From assembly GCA_963700775.1 (NCBI GenBank), contig CAVOYU010000001.1, positions 496,001 through 560,000 of the forward strand: 64,000 nt of DNA, written 5' to 3'. The notes below the pieces were generated by a model that worked only from the letters and a program-made list of their open reading frames with translations, did no database searches and was not told where the DNA came from. The translations under genes were made by a program, and so were the position numbers. Below, in pieces: positions 54,504 through 63,841 of this stretch. The DNA comes from Thermohalobaculum sp963700775 (lineage in GTDB: Bacteria; Pseudomonadota; Alphaproteobacteria; Rhodobacterales; Rhodobacteraceae). How positions within the stretch are numbered: the stretch's first letter is position 1; every line of letters starts with the position of its first letter.

Positions 54504-55844
54504 ATGACAGAGCCCGCCAGCAACCAGTTCGTCCTGCTCGGCGCCCGCCGGTTCTTCCCGCTGTTCCTGGTGCAGTTCCTGGGCGCCTTCAACGACCAAG
54601 TCTACCAGAAGGCCTTCATCGCGCTGATCACCTACCGCCTGGCCGACCGGGCGGGGATGGACGTGGCCATGCTGGGCATCATCGCATCGGCGCTGTTCAT
54701 ACTGCCCTTCGCGGTAGTATCGCCCACCGCCGGGCAGATCGCCGACCGGGTCGACAAGGCGAAGATGACCCGCTTCGTCAAGGCCTGGGAGGTGGCGGTG
54801 ATGGGCCTCGCGGTCATCGGCTACCATACCCAGAACATCTACTTCCTCTATTTCGTCCTGTTCATGATGGGGGCGCAGTCGGCGGTGTTCGCGCCGGTCA
54901 AGTACAGCATCCTGCCCCAGCACCTGCACCGGGCCGAGCTGCTGGGCGCCAACGGGCTGGTGCAGGGCTCGACCTTCCTCGCCATCATCTTCGGCACCAT
55001 CCTCGGCACCGAGCTGATCCTGACCGACAGCGGCGTTGCCGTGGTGTCGGTGCTGGTGGTGGCGGTCGCGGTGGCGGGCTTCGTCGCCAGCCTCTTCGTG
55101 CCGCCGGCACCGGCGCTGGGGGCAAAGCAGGGAGTCGACTGGCTGTTTCCGCGGGCGATCTGGCAGCTGGTCCGCCTCGCCCTCGACCATGTCGCCGCGC
55201 GGCGGGCGATCCTGTCGATCGGCTGGTTCTGGTTTCTCGGCGCCTCGTTCCTCGCCCTGATGCCGGCCTACACGCGCGACGCCCTTGGCGCCGACGAGGG
55301 CGTGCTGACCGTGCTGCTGACCGCCTTCTCGCTCGGCGTCGCCGTCGGTGCTTTCGGCTCGGAATGGCTCGGCGGCGGCGAGGTCTCGTTCAAGCTGCCG
55401 GCGATCGGAGCCGTGGGGCTGGCGGTGATGGGCGCCGAGCTGTGGCTCGCGACCCCCGCCGCCCCGCTGGCGGTCGCGCCGGCGCTTGCGGACCGAGCCG
55501 CATTCTTCGCCTCCGCCACCGGCTGGCGGCTGATGATCGACTTCGTGCTGATCGCCGGCTTCGCCGGCATCTATGTGACCCCCATCAACGCCGTGCTGCA
55601 GGCAGAGGCGCCGGTTCAGCGCCGGGCCCGGTTCATCGCCGCGTCGAACATGGTCGACGCCATCTTCATGGTCGGCTCCTCGGCGGTGGCGGGTCTGCTG
55701 CTCTGGTTCGGACTCGGCCCGGCGCAGATCCTGGCCCTGCTGGCGCTGAGCGGGCTGCCGGTCGGCCTCGCTGTTGCGCGCTACGCCCCCGACAGCTTCC
55801 TGGGCCGGCTGGCGCTGCTCGTCTGGCCCCGGCGCGGACCGTGA
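54504..55844 (+). CDS. MFS transporter, lysophospholipid transporter (LplT)-like
   Basis: A 446-residue major facilitator with about 12 helices. The start FPLFLVQFLGAFNDQVYQKA, VSPTAGQIADRVDKAKMTRF (loop 2-3 motif A) and VFAPVKYSILPQHL are LplT signatures. It flips lysophospholipids inward for re-acylation. In other genomes the partner acyltransferase is fused or adjacent; here plsC lies 611 bases upstream. Its stop overlaps the next gene (GTGA). Confidence 0.88.
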   Translation: MTEPASNQFVLLGARRFFPLFLVQFLGAFNDQVYQKAFIALITYRLADRAGMDVAMLGIIASALFILPFAVVSPTAGQIADRVDKAKMTRFVKAWEVAVMGLAVIGYHTQNIYFLYFVLFMMGAQSAVFAPVKYSILPQHLHRAELLGANGLVQGSTFLAIIFGTILGTELILTDSGVAVVSVLVVAVAVAGFVASLFVPPAPALGAKQGVDWLFPRAIWQLVRLALDHVAARRAILSIGWFWFLGASFLALMPAYTRDALGADEGVLTVLLTAFSLGVAVGAFGSEWLGGGEVSFKLPAIGAVGLAVMGAELWLATPAAPLAVAPALADRAAFFASATGWRLMIDFVLIAGFAGIYVTPINAVLQAEAPVQRRARFIAASNMVDAIFMVGSSAVAGLLLWFGLGPAQILALLALSGLPVGLAVARYAPDSFLGRLALLVWPRRGP

Positions 55845-56290
55845 CGAAGCGCCGCCGCTTCTGGGAGCGGAAACCCCTCTCCGCCCTGTCCACCGCCGAA
55901 TGGGAGAGCCTCTGCGACGGCTGCGGTCGCTGCTGCGTGATCAAGCTCGAGGACGAGGACACCGGCCGGGTCCATTACACCGACGTCGCCTGCCGGCTGT
56001 TCGACGATCGCACCTGCCGCTGCGGCAGCTACGCGCTCAGGGCGAAGCTGGTGAAGGGCTGCGTGGTGCTGACCCCGAAGTCGCTGCCGAAGGTAGCGCA
56101 CTGGCTGCCCGGCACCTGCGCCTACCGGCTGCTGCACGAGCGCAAGCCGCTGCATGACTGGCACCCGCTGGTCTCCGGCGACCCGGAATCGGTCCACCGG
56201 GCCGGCATTTCCTTGCGCGGCAAGGTGGTGCCGGAATACGAGGTGGCGGAGGACGAGCTCGAAGACCACATCGTCGACGAGGACTTCTGA
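55841..56290 (+). CDS. YcgN-family cysteine cluster protein (UPF0260)
   Basis: A 149-residue protein starting with GTG. CDGCGRCCVIKLEDED carries four Cys, and VACRLFDDRTCRCGSY with CVVLTPKS and GTCAYRL add more, the YcgN/UPF0260 pattern. Likely binds zinc or an iron-sulfur cluster; cellular role unknown. Coupled to the LplT-like gene. Confidence 0.9.
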   Translation: MTKRRRFWERKPLSALSTAEWESLCDGCGRCCVIKLEDEDTGRVHYTDVACRLFDDRTCRCGSYALRAKLVKGCVVLTPKSLPKVAHWLPGTCAYRLLHERKPLHDWHPLVSGDPESVHRAGISLRGKVVPEYEVAEDELEDHIVDEDF

Positions 56291-56303
56291 GGGAGCGAGG
56301 CCC

Positions 56304-57356
56304 ATGTTCTTCACCTCCGACAACGCCGCCGGGGTCCACCCGCAGATCCTCGCCGCGGTCGGCCGTGCCGCTGGCGGCCCCGCCATGGCCTATGGCAACG
56401 ACGCTGTCACCGCCGCCGCCGAGGCGCGCATCCGCGATGTCTTCGAAGCCCCTGATGCGCGGGCATATCTGGTGGCGACGGGTACGGCGGCGAACTCGCT
56501 GGCGCTCGCCTGCCTCTGCGAGCCGTGGGCGACAGTCTACGCCCATGCGGAGAGCCATATCGAGAACGACGAGTGCGGTGGGCCGGAGTTCTTCACCGGC
56601 GGCGCGAAGCTGACGCTGCTGGGGGGCGACGAGGCGCGGATCGACGCGGACGCCTTCGCCGAGCGGCTGCGCACCGGCGGGCCGTTCGGGGTACACCAGG
56701 TGCAGCACGGCGCGCTGTCGGTCACCCAGGCCACAGAGCGCGGCTCGGTCTACCCGCTCGCCGAGGTGCGGCGGCTGGCGGGGATGGCGAAGGAGAAGGG
56801 CATGCGCGTCCACATGGACGGTACCCGCTTCGCCAACGCGGTGGCGCGGCTGGGCTGCACGCCGGCCGAGGCGAGCTGGAAGGCGGGGGTCGACGTGCTC
56901 TGCCTCGGCGCCACCAAGAACGGCGCGATGGCGGCCGAGGCGGTGATCCTGTTCGATCCGGCGCTGGCCTGGGAGTTCGAGCTCCGCCGCAAGCGGGCCG
57001 GGCACCTGTTCTCGAAGATGCGCTTCGTGGCGGCGCAGATGGACGCCTATCTGGAGGGCGGGCTGTGGCTGGAGATGGCGGGCCACGCCAACGCCATGGC
57101 CGACCGGCTGGCGGCGGGACTCGGGCAGGCGCCGGGCTGTCGGGTGCTGAACCCGGTCGAGGCCAACCTGGTCTTCGCCGAGATGCCGCTCGGCACCCAC
57201 CGCCGGCTGCAGTCGGCCGGGGCGCGCTATTATCCGGGCGCGGGCGGGCAGGACGAGAACGGGCCGGACGACGCGCCCTGGCAGGTGCGGCTGGTCAGCT
57301 CGTTCCAGACGACGGCGGCCGAGGTGGACCGGTTCGTCGGGCTTCTCCGGGGATAG
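56304..57356 (+). CDS. ltaE: Low-specificity L-threonine aldolase
   Basis: A 350-residue fold-type I PLP aldolase. FTSDNAAGVHPQILAAV start, VATGTAANSLALACL, and K205 in LCLGATKNGAMAAEAV (PLP Lys), with VHMDGTRFANAVA holding the Asp. Splits threonine to glycine and acetaldehyde, and similar beta-hydroxy amino acids. ATG 56304 with GGGAGCGAGG. Confidence 0.92.
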   Translation: MFFTSDNAAGVHPQILAAVGRAAGGPAMAYGNDAVTAAAEARIRDVFEAPDARAYLVATGTAANSLALACLCEPWATVYAHAESHIENDECGGPEFFTGGAKLTLLGGDEARIDADAFAERLRTGGPFGVHQVQHGALSVTQATERGSVYPLAEVRRLAGMAKEKGMRVHMDGTRFANAVARLGCTPAEASWKAGVDVLCLGATKNGAMAAEAVILFDPALAWEFELRRKRAGHLFSKMRFVAAQMDAYLEGGLWLEMAGHANAMADRLAAGLGQAPGCRVLNPVEANLVFAEMPLGTHRRLQSAGARYYPGAGGQDENGPDDAPWQVRLVSSFQTTAAEVDRFVGLLRG

Positions 57357-57513
57357 GGGCCGTGGCAAGTCGCGGGGTGCGGTTGCCGCCATGCGGACCG
57401 ATGCGTGCCTTCGCGCCGCGGCCCATGAGGATGCGTCGTTGATCTGACGTTCACCGGGTGCGATCAACGCATCGCCTGGTGGCCAAACCTCTGATAATCT
57501 TTCCAGCTGCTGG

Positions 57514-58074
57514 ATGGCAGCGGTCAATCGAGTCGGGCACGAGGTGGATTTAGCATTATTGGAAGGTCTGGTATCCGGAGCTGGATCGAGTAGCCAGATC
57601 ATTGGTGGCTTGGTTATAGCGCTTTTGTACCTGTCTATCGGATTGCTTGCCGCAGTCGGGAGCGTCTTTATCTTCCGGCGAATCTTTCACGGAAGATGGG
57701 AACAGATATTCTGGACCTCGCTCCTTGTTCTGATTGCCGCCTTGTACCTGAGCTTCGCGGCCTATTTCGGCGCATCGACACATGCCTGGCAAACCGAACT
57801 GATCGGCGTTGCGGTTTTCATCGTTTGTGCCGTAGGCGGGTTTTTTTCCCGGCCCGCTATCGCGATTGGCTATGCAATGCACGGACTCTGGGATCTATCC
57901 CATTGCCTATCCGGCACTTCACTGGCGGGCCTCTCAATAACGGAGATTCCCCTGGGTTACGGCATCTTCTGCTCGTCCCTGGACTTTGCGGTCGCATGTT
58001 ATCTCATGATGAGTAACACCGCATGGCACGAGCCGGGCAAGTTCACTCCGCATTTCTGGCGGCAACACCCGTAG
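57514..58074 (+). CDS. Hypothetical membrane protein, DUF6010-like
   Basis: A 186-residue protein with about five hydrophobic helices. The end, YAMHGLWDLSHCLSGTS and ITEIPLGYGIFCSSLDFAVA, resembles DUF6010 membrane proteins. Function unknown. Clearly lower in GC than its neighbours, which suggests transfer. ATG 57514 has no good Shine-Dalgarno; the -10-like TGATAATCT at 57492 lies shortly upstream. Confidence 0.6.
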   Translation: MAAVNRVGHEVDLALLEGLVSGAGSSSQIIGGLVIALLYLSIGLLAAVGSVFIFRRIFHGRWEQIFWTSLLVLIAALYLSFAAYFGASTHAWQTELIGVAVFIVCAVGGFFSRPAIAIGYAMHGLWDLSHCLSGTSLAGLSITEIPLGYGIFCSSLDFAVACYLMMSNTAWHEPGKFTPHFWRQHP

Positions 58075-58207
58075 TGCGCCGATCACCGGCGATTTCCGTG
58101 GCGACCCGCGTGCTCGCCCGGTCCCGCTTACGCGTCGGGCGAAAGCCGGTCGGGCGACCAGGCGGCTGTCTAAACAGGTTCCGCCCGCGGAGCCCTACCG
58201 GCGGCCC

Positions 58208-59233
58208 CTACCCCCGCGCCGACCCGTCCGCCTTCCTGGTCGCCTCGAAGCCCAGCGTCGCCGGGTCGAACTCGTAGTGCGCCGAGCAGAACTGGCAATC
58301 CGCCGTCACCCGCCCGTCCTCGGTGGTCATGTGGCCGATGTCCCTGGCCGAGTACTGCGCCAGAGCGGCCTCCACCCGCTCGGGCGAGCAGGTGCAGCCG
58401 AACTCGATATCCTGGGCGGCGAACACCCGCGGGGTCTCCTCGTGGAACAGCCGCACCAGAACCTGCTCCATCGACAGATGCGGACCGACCAGTTCGTGGG
58501 TCTCGGCGGTTCCGAGCAGAAGGTTGGCGCGCCGCCAGTCCTCCTCGCGGCTGCCCATGGCGGCCACGTCGTCGGCGGTCATCAGCCCGTCCTCGCCCGA
58601 CGGCGCGTCCGGGATCACCCCGCCCTCGTCCGGCATCTGCTGCAACATGATGCCGCCGGCCCGCCACTCCGCCGGGCGGCCCGGGATCTCCGAGCGGGCG
58701 ACCGACAGCTTGAACCGGGTGGCGATCTGCTCCGACTGGGCGAAGTAGGTCTCGGCGCAATCGGCCAGCGTCTCTCCGGTCAGCGGGGTCATCCCCTGGT
58801 AGGGCCGCATGTCGGGGCCCTGGTCGACGGTGACGCCGAAGACGCCCTTTCCCAGCATTTCGAACGGAGCGAGCCGCGACGAGACCACGTCACCCATGTC
58901 GAAGCCCGCATAGGCGCGCATCCGGGCAGGCTCGCCGGCCTCCTCGGGCGCGTAGTAGTCGGTCGCGATCAGCCGTACCGGCCCGTCGCCCCGGATCTGC
59001 AGGGAGAATTTCCAGCGCAGCTTGACTGCCTGTCCGACCAGCGCCGTCAGCATCACCGCCTCGGCGACCAGCGCCGACACCGGCGCCGGGTAGCGGTGCT
59101 GCTCGAGGATGCGCTCCAGCGTCCGGTCGAGCCGCGCCACCCGGCCGCGCATGTTCGAGCGGTCGAGCCGGAACGGCAGGACGGTGTCGTCGCCCTGACC
59201 CAGGGGGTGCTGCGCGGATGTCTGCTCGGTCAT
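58208..59233 (-). CDS. hslO: Hsp33 family redox-regulated chaperone
   Basis: A 341-residue protein with the Hsp33 N-terminal domain (MRGRVARLDRTLERILEQHR) and the C-terminal redox zinc centre GCTCSPERVE and DCQFCSAHYEF (CxC and CxxC). Activated by disulfide formation during oxidative stress to hold unfolding proteins. ATG 59233; GGACGGGGCAC upstream is a weak site. Divergent from a NUDIX gene, the usual neighbour. Confidence 0.95.
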   Translation of the reverse strand: MTEQTSAQHPLGQGDDTVLPFRLDRSNMRGRVARLDRTLERILEQHRYPAPVSALVAEAVMLTALVGQAVKLRWKFSLQIRGDGPVRLIATDYYAPEEAGEPARMRAYAGFDMGDVVSSRLAPFEMLGKGVFGVTVDQGPDMRPYQGMTPLTGETLADCAETYFAQSEQIATRFKLSVARSEIPGRPAEWRAGGIMLQQMPDEGGVIPDAPSGEDGLMTADDVAAMGSREEDWRRANLLLGTAETHELVGPHLSMEQVLVRLFHEETPRVFAAQDIEFGCTCSPERVEAALAQYSARDIGHMTTEDGRVTADCQFCSAHYEFDPATLGFEATRKADGSARG

Positions 59234-59360
59234 GTGCCCCGTCCGTTGCGGATTCGCCGGGGGAGATAGCCTCTCGGGGCCGGAGGTGCAATGCGGGGCG
59301 GCCCGACATGCGCCCGCCGGGGCTCTGGCATCATCGCGAATTCCGTGGCATCCAGCCGCC

Positions 59361-59813
59361 ATGAAGCGCATCGGCGAGCCTTGGGTCGCGGGTCGGCCCT
59401 ACCGGGACCGGATCGGCGTATATGGCCTGCTGGTCGGCGCCGGCGGGCGGCTGCTCTGCGTCCACCAGCAGGGCGAGGATGCGGCCGAGATGCAGCTTCC
59501 GGGCGGCGGTGTGGATCCCGGCGAGCAGCCGATCCGGGCGCTGCACCGGGAGGTGCTGGAGGAGACCGGCTGGACGATATCCACGCCGCGCCGGTTCACC
59601 ACCTTCCAAAGCTATACCTGGCTCTGGGACTACCGGTACTGGTCGCGCAAGGTGCACCTGATCTACCTCGCGCGCGCCGTGCGGCGGGCCGGGCCGCCGC
59701 TGGAGGCCGGGCACACCCCGCACTGGCTGGCGCCGGATGAGGCGGCCGGGTTGCTCGATGTGCCGGGCGACCGCGAGATGGTGCTCAGGGCGATGGCGCA
59801 GCGGCTGATCTGA
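59361..59813 (+). CDS. NUDIX hydrolase
   Basis: A 150-residue NUDIX protein with the full box from G48 to W71: LPGGGVDPGEQPIRALHREV then LEETGW. Hydrolyses a nucleoside diphosphate derivative; specificity unknown. It is opposite to hslO; ATG 59361 follows CAGCCGCC with no clear ribosome-binding site. Confidence 0.9.
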   Translation: MKRIGEPWVAGRPYRDRIGVYGLLVGAGGRLLCVHQQGEDAAEMQLPGGGVDPGEQPIRALHREVLEETGWTISTPRRFTTFQSYTWLWDYRYWSRKVHLIYLARAVRRAGPPLEAGHTPHWLAPDEAAGLLDVPGDREMVLRAMAQRLI

Positions 59814-59831
59814 CCGCCGACTGGCCGATGC

Positions 59832-59860
59832 GAAAATGCCGGCGCAGGGTGCGCCGGCAT
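59832..59860 (-). terminator. Terminator downstream of the unknown protein at 59888-60839
   Basis: Perfect 11-bp stem ATGCCGGCGCA / TGCGCCGGCAT (59836-59846 with 59850-59860), followed on the minus strand by TTTTC, 28 bases after the stop. It lies between convergent genes. Confidence 0.8.
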
Positions 59861-59887
59861 CCGGTCGGTCGATCATTCGGTGTCGGC

Positions 59888-60839
59888 TCAGCCGCCCGCG
59901 GCGGCGTGCGCCAGCGAGATGTGCTGCACGGCCTTGCCGTCGATCATGTCGGCCCAGTCGAGCGCGGTGACGCGCGCGTCTTCGGCCAGACCCTGCAGGC
60001 TCTCGCCAAGGCCGAGCTTCAGCCGCTCGACCAGCGAGACCGCGATCTCCAGGCGGTGATCCTCGAGCGTCCGGCTGCCGAGTGCCTTGTCGAACCCGAG
60101 GATCCGCGATTCGGCGGCGGCGCGGAAATCGAGCACCGCGTTCTCCTTCGCGACCGCGAGGCGGTGCCGGGCCGAAGCCAGGTATCCCTGGGCATGGACG
60201 TTGCCGCCGGCATGGCCCGCGAAGCCGTGCAGCGGGCACTCGAACGGCGTGACCGAGTTCTCCGGTCGTGCAGGGCACGGTGACGCTGCCGTTGGCGAGG
60301 TGCATCAGGACCGGCTTGCCGCCGCCCGGAGGGGCGACCATGACGATGTCGAAGTCGCCGGAAATGTCGAGGAACTCGGCCTCGCCCAGAAGCCGGCAGA
60401 CGCCGAGGGCGGTATCGAGCGAATTGATATCCTCGGCGGTCACCTTTCGGCGGACCCCCTCGCCGCGATCGCCGGCGGCCTCGTCGGAATGATGAATTGT
60501 GAGGTCGATCGCGCCCTTGTGCGCGAATGCCCGCTCGGCGATGCCCTTCAGCGCGTGCGGCACCGACGGATGGTGCGCAGGCGCCAGCATGCGGGGATTG
60601 CCGGGCGCATCGACCTGGACGACCTGGACGGTCACGGTAAAGGTGGGAAACCCGGTTCCGCGCACCGCCGCGAGATGCCGCGACAGCTTGCGGTCGAAGT
60701 CGGTGAAGACATTCCGGTTCACCGTCTGGGTAATCAGGAAGTTGCGGCCCTGGTGCCGCTCGGCATGCTGAACCTCGAGCACGGGAATCCGTTCGAGGGT
60801 CGGCTCGACATACGCCTTGAAAACGCTACTCACACTCAT
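59888..60839 (-). pseudogene. Conserved-looking hypothetical protein, one +1 frameshift
   Basis: About 316 residues after removing one base near 60262-60264, where TVPCTT continues as ENSVTPFECPLHGFAGHAGG. I do not recognise the family. The N-terminal half has HQGRNFLITQTVNRNVFTDF, TGFPTFTVTVQVVQVDAPGN and SGDFDIVMVAPPGGGKPVLM. The C-terminal half is helical (DFRAAAESRILGFDKALGSR, AVSLVERLKLGLGESLQGL). No signal or membrane segment. ATG 60839 is chosen over an upstream GTG. It faces away from the AAA+ ATPase gene across 312 bases. Confidence 0.6.
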
Positions 60840-61151
60840 CGGAACTACCTTCGCTTGCACGCATCACACCCACTAGCACCATAAGTCAATTAACCGCAGG
60901 TTGAAAGGAAATTCACGCAATCCCGAAATACTTGTTGCGCGTCTAATTTGGTTCTGTGATCTTTTTATGCAGCAGATGGTTCGGATTCGGGATGAAACGA
61001 GGTCGAATTGGTTGCGGCTAACGCACTGATCGATCTGTATTAGGCAAAAGATGGCGATAGCGTGGAGGCTGCCATCATCGCGCCATGTTTCTGACGCAGG
61101 CTCTGGTCTAGACCATCCGCGGGGTGAAGTGAATCAACGGGGTTCAATGCA
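60840..61151. other. AT-rich divergent promoter region
   Basis: 312 bases, clearly AT-richer than the rest of the window, between the divergent unknown gene and the AAA+ gene. It holds a candidate promoter for the minus-strand gene (60861-60889) and presumably one for the ATPase. No RNA gene or repeat recognised. Confidence 0.55.
60861..60889 (-). promoter_or_regulatory. Candidate promoter of the unknown protein gene
   Basis: On the minus strand TTGACT (60889-60884), a 17-base spacer and TGATGC (60866-60861), about 21 bases before the start codon. Confidence 0.35.
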
Positions 61152-62471
61152 ATGACTGCTCTACCTGATTCGGCAGAGGGTTCGGTGATCCAGTTCGACC
61201 CGAATCTCAGGACGCCGCGCACGATGCGGGAGACCGGGCTGGAGGAAGGCTTCCTCATCGACCTCCTAGTAAAGGTCATGTATAGGATCGGACTTGAGCG
61301 CGCGAGCGAGATCAGCCGCGTGGTCAAGCTTTCGGCCGCCGTCGTCGACGAGATGCTGCGCACCGCGCAGGAACTGAAGCTGGTCGAGACGCTGGGCCAG
61401 CGCGGCGCCAGCCTGACCGCCGAGATGCGCTGGGCACTGAGCGGCGGAGGCCGCGCGCGCGCCCTCGAGGCGATGGCCAAGTCCGAATATGCCGGCGCCT
61501 GCCCGGTGCCGCTCGACGTGTTCGTCGCCCGCGCCAAGGCACAGTCCATCCGCGGCGAGGTTCTGTCGCGGCCGATGCTGGAGAAGGTGTTCGCCAAGCT
61601 CACCCTCTCGAACGACCTGATGGAGAAGATCGGCCCGGCGGTGAACTCGGGCCAGTCGATCATGCTCTACGGACCGGCCGGTAACGGCAAGTCGTCGATC
61701 GCGATCGCGGTGACCCATGCCTACGAGGACCAGGTCTTCCTGCCCTATGCCTTCGAGGTCGATAACCAGGTCATCACGCTCTACGACCCGACGGTGCACC
61801 GCCGGCTCGATTCGGATGACGACGACAACAAGGGCCTGCGCCGGGGCGGCGCCTACGACCGGCGCTTCGTGCTGTGCGAGCGCCCGGCGGTCATCACCGG
61901 CGGCGAGCTGACCCTCGATGCCCTGAACATCGCCTACAACCCGACCAGCAAGGTCTACGAGGCTCCCCTCCAGCTCAAGGCGGTCGGCGGCGTCCTGGTG
62001 GTGGACGACTTCGGGCGCCAGCGGCACACGCCGCAGGAGATGATCAACCGCCTGATCATCCCGCTGGAAATGCGGGTCGACTACCTGACCCTGCAGACCG
62101 GCCGGAAGTTCGCGGTGCCGTTCGACCCGCTGGTCATCTTCTCGACCAACATCCCGCCGGCCACCCTGGCCGACGAGGCGGCGCTGCGCCGGTTGCGCTA
62201 CAAAATCGAGGTCGCGCAGCCGAACCAGGAACTCTACATCAAGATCTTCGCGCGCTGCGCGAAGGAGTACGGGCTGGACCTGAGCGAGGAGATCCTCGCC
62301 TTCATCCTGCTCGAGCTCTACCCGAACCAGCCTGGCGCACAGCTTCATGCGTTCCATCCGAAGTTCCTGATCGAGCAGACCGTCTCGATCTGCACCTATG
62401 AGGGCGTGAAGCCCGAGCTCCGGAAGGACTTCCTGAGGCGGGCCTGGATCAACCTGTTCTCCAAGGACTGA
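61152..62471 (+). CDS. Uncharacterised AAA+ ATPase with N-terminal winged-helix-like domain
   Basis: A 439-residue ATPase. The N-terminal ~100 residues look like a winged helix: FLIDLLVKVMYRIGLERASE, then VVKLSAAVVDEMLRTAQELK with LGQRGASLTAEMRWALS. Walker A is LYGPAGNGKSS (K180), Walker B VLVVDDFGR (D285-D286), sensor 1 IFSTN, then EAALRRLRYKIEVAQP. The acidic SDDDDNKG loop (about 221-228) is distinctive. It is not a known secretion, Lon or Clp ATPase; a regulatory or remodelling role is likely. ATG 61152, weak Shine-Dalgarno. Confidence 0.75.
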   Translation: MTALPDSAEGSVIQFDPNLRTPRTMRETGLEEGFLIDLLVKVMYRIGLERASEISRVVKLSAAVVDEMLRTAQELKLVETLGQRGASLTAEMRWALSGGGRARALEAMAKSEYAGACPVPLDVFVARAKAQSIRGEVLSRPMLEKVFAKLTLSNDLMEKIGPAVNSGQSIMLYGPAGNGKSSIAIAVTHAYEDQVFLPYAFEVDNQVITLYDPTVHRRLDSDDDDNKGLRRGGAYDRRFVLCERPAVITGGELTLDALNIAYNPTSKVYEAPLQLKAVGGVLVVDDFGRQRHTPQEMINRLIIPLEMRVDYLTLQTGRKFAVPFDPLVIFSTNIPPATLADEAALRRLRYKIEVAQPNQELYIKIFARCAKEYGLDLSEEILAFILLELYPNQPGAQLHAFHPKFLIEQTVSICTYEGVKPELRKDFLRRAWINLFSKD

Positions 62472-62545
62472 GATCAGGCGACCGAGCGTTGCGGGAGGCG
62501 GGAGCGGAGACGCTCCCGCCTCCCGGCTTTCCGGGGGCATGGGCA

Positions 62546-63835
62546 ATGCGCTATGACTCGTCCATGGCTAGGGATGCGAAGCGCGGGGAGTTCTGGGCGG
62601 CAGCGGCGGCGCAGGCCGCCGAACGCGACGCCAAGGACCCGCTGGCGCCGATGCGCGCCGAGTTTCATCTGCCCGACGGCGTGATCTATCTCGACGGCAA
62701 CTCGCTCGGCGCCGCACCCAAAGCCGCCTTCGCGGAGATCGAGGCGGCCACGCGCGGCGAATGGGCCGATGGGCTGATCCGGAGCTGGAACGACGCCGGC
62801 TGGTTCGACCTGCCCTCCGCCTATGGCGATCTTCTGGCCCCGCTGATCGGCGCCGGGCCGGGCGAAGTGGTTGTCTGCGACACCGTCTCGGTCAACATCT
62901 TCAAGGCGCTCCACGCGGCGATGGGGCTGCGGCCCGGGCGGCGGGAGATCGTCGCCGAAGGCGGCGGCTTCCATACCGACCGCTATGTCGCGGAGGGGGT
63001 CGCGGGAACGCTTCCGGGCGCGCGCCTGCTGCTCGAAGGGCGCGACGCCGCGAATGTCGCGGAGCTGATCGGGCCGGATACGGCTGTGGTCCTGGCGAAC
63101 CATGTCGACTACCGCACCGGCGCGATCCGCGACATGGAGAGCCTGACACGGGTCGCGCAGGCGGCGGGAGCGGTGATCGTCTGGGACCTCTGCCACTCGG
63201 CCGGGGCGATGCCGGTCGAGCTCAATCGGTGCGGCGCCGACATGGCGGTCGGCTGCACCTACAAGTATCTCAATGGCGGACCCGGCGCGCCGGGCTTCCT
63301 GTTCTGCGCCGCCCGCCACCTCGACGCCGTGCGCCAGCCGCTGTCGGGCTGGTGGGGCCATGCCTCGCCCTTCGCCTTCGAGACCGACTTCCGGCCAGAG
63401 CCCGGCATCCGCAAGTTCCTCTGCGGCACCCAGCCGGTGCTGTCGTTCCGGGCGCTGAAGCCGGCTCTGGACATCTTCGCGCAGGCGGACATGACGGCGC
63501 TGCGCGAAAAGTCGATGGCGCTGACCCAGTTCTTCGTCGACCTCACGACGGAAAGCGCCGGGCCGCTCGGCGTCACCCTCGCCAGCCCCGCAACGGCCGA
63601 CGGGCGGGGCAGCCAGGTGGCGCTCCGCTTCGCGGACGCCTACCCGGTGATGCAGGCGCTGATCGCCGGGGGCGTGATCGGCGACTTCCGGGCTCCGGAC
63701 ATCCTGCGCTTCGGCTTCGCGCCGCTCTATATACGCTTTGCCGATGCCTGCGCCGCGGCGCAGCGGCTGCACCGGATCCTGGCGGAGGGAAGCTGGCGGG
63801 AGGAACGGTTCCGGCGGCGGCAGGCGGTGACCTGA
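62546..63835 (+). CDS. kynU: Kynureninase
   Basis: A 429-residue fold-type I PLP enzyme. The PLP Lys is K240 in GCTYKYLNGGPGAPGFLF, with the Asp in VIVWDLCHSAGAMPVEL. IYLDGNSLGAAPKAA and PLSGWWGHASPFAF are kynureninase marks. Cleaves kynurenine to anthranilate and alanine. The start at 62546 (MRYDSSMARDAKRGEFW) is a choice; 62564 is possible. Confidence 0.92.
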   Translation: MRYDSSMARDAKRGEFWAAAAAQAAERDAKDPLAPMRAEFHLPDGVIYLDGNSLGAAPKAAFAEIEAATRGEWADGLIRSWNDAGWFDLPSAYGDLLAPLIGAGPGEVVVCDTVSVNIFKALHAAMGLRPGRREIVAEGGGFHTDRYVAEGVAGTLPGARLLLEGRDAANVAELIGPDTAVVLANHVDYRTGAIRDMESLTRVAQAAGAVIVWDLCHSAGAMPVELNRCGADMAVGCTYKYLNGGPGAPGFLFCAARHLDAVRQPLSGWWGHASPFAFETDFRPEPGIRKFLCGTQPVLSFRALKPALDIFAQADMTALREKSMALTQFFVDLTTESAGPLGVTLASPATADGRGSQVALRFADAYPVMQALIAGGVIGDFRAPDILRFGFAPLYIRFADACAAAQRLHRILAEGSWREERFRRRQAVT

Positions 63836-63841
63836 CCGGCC

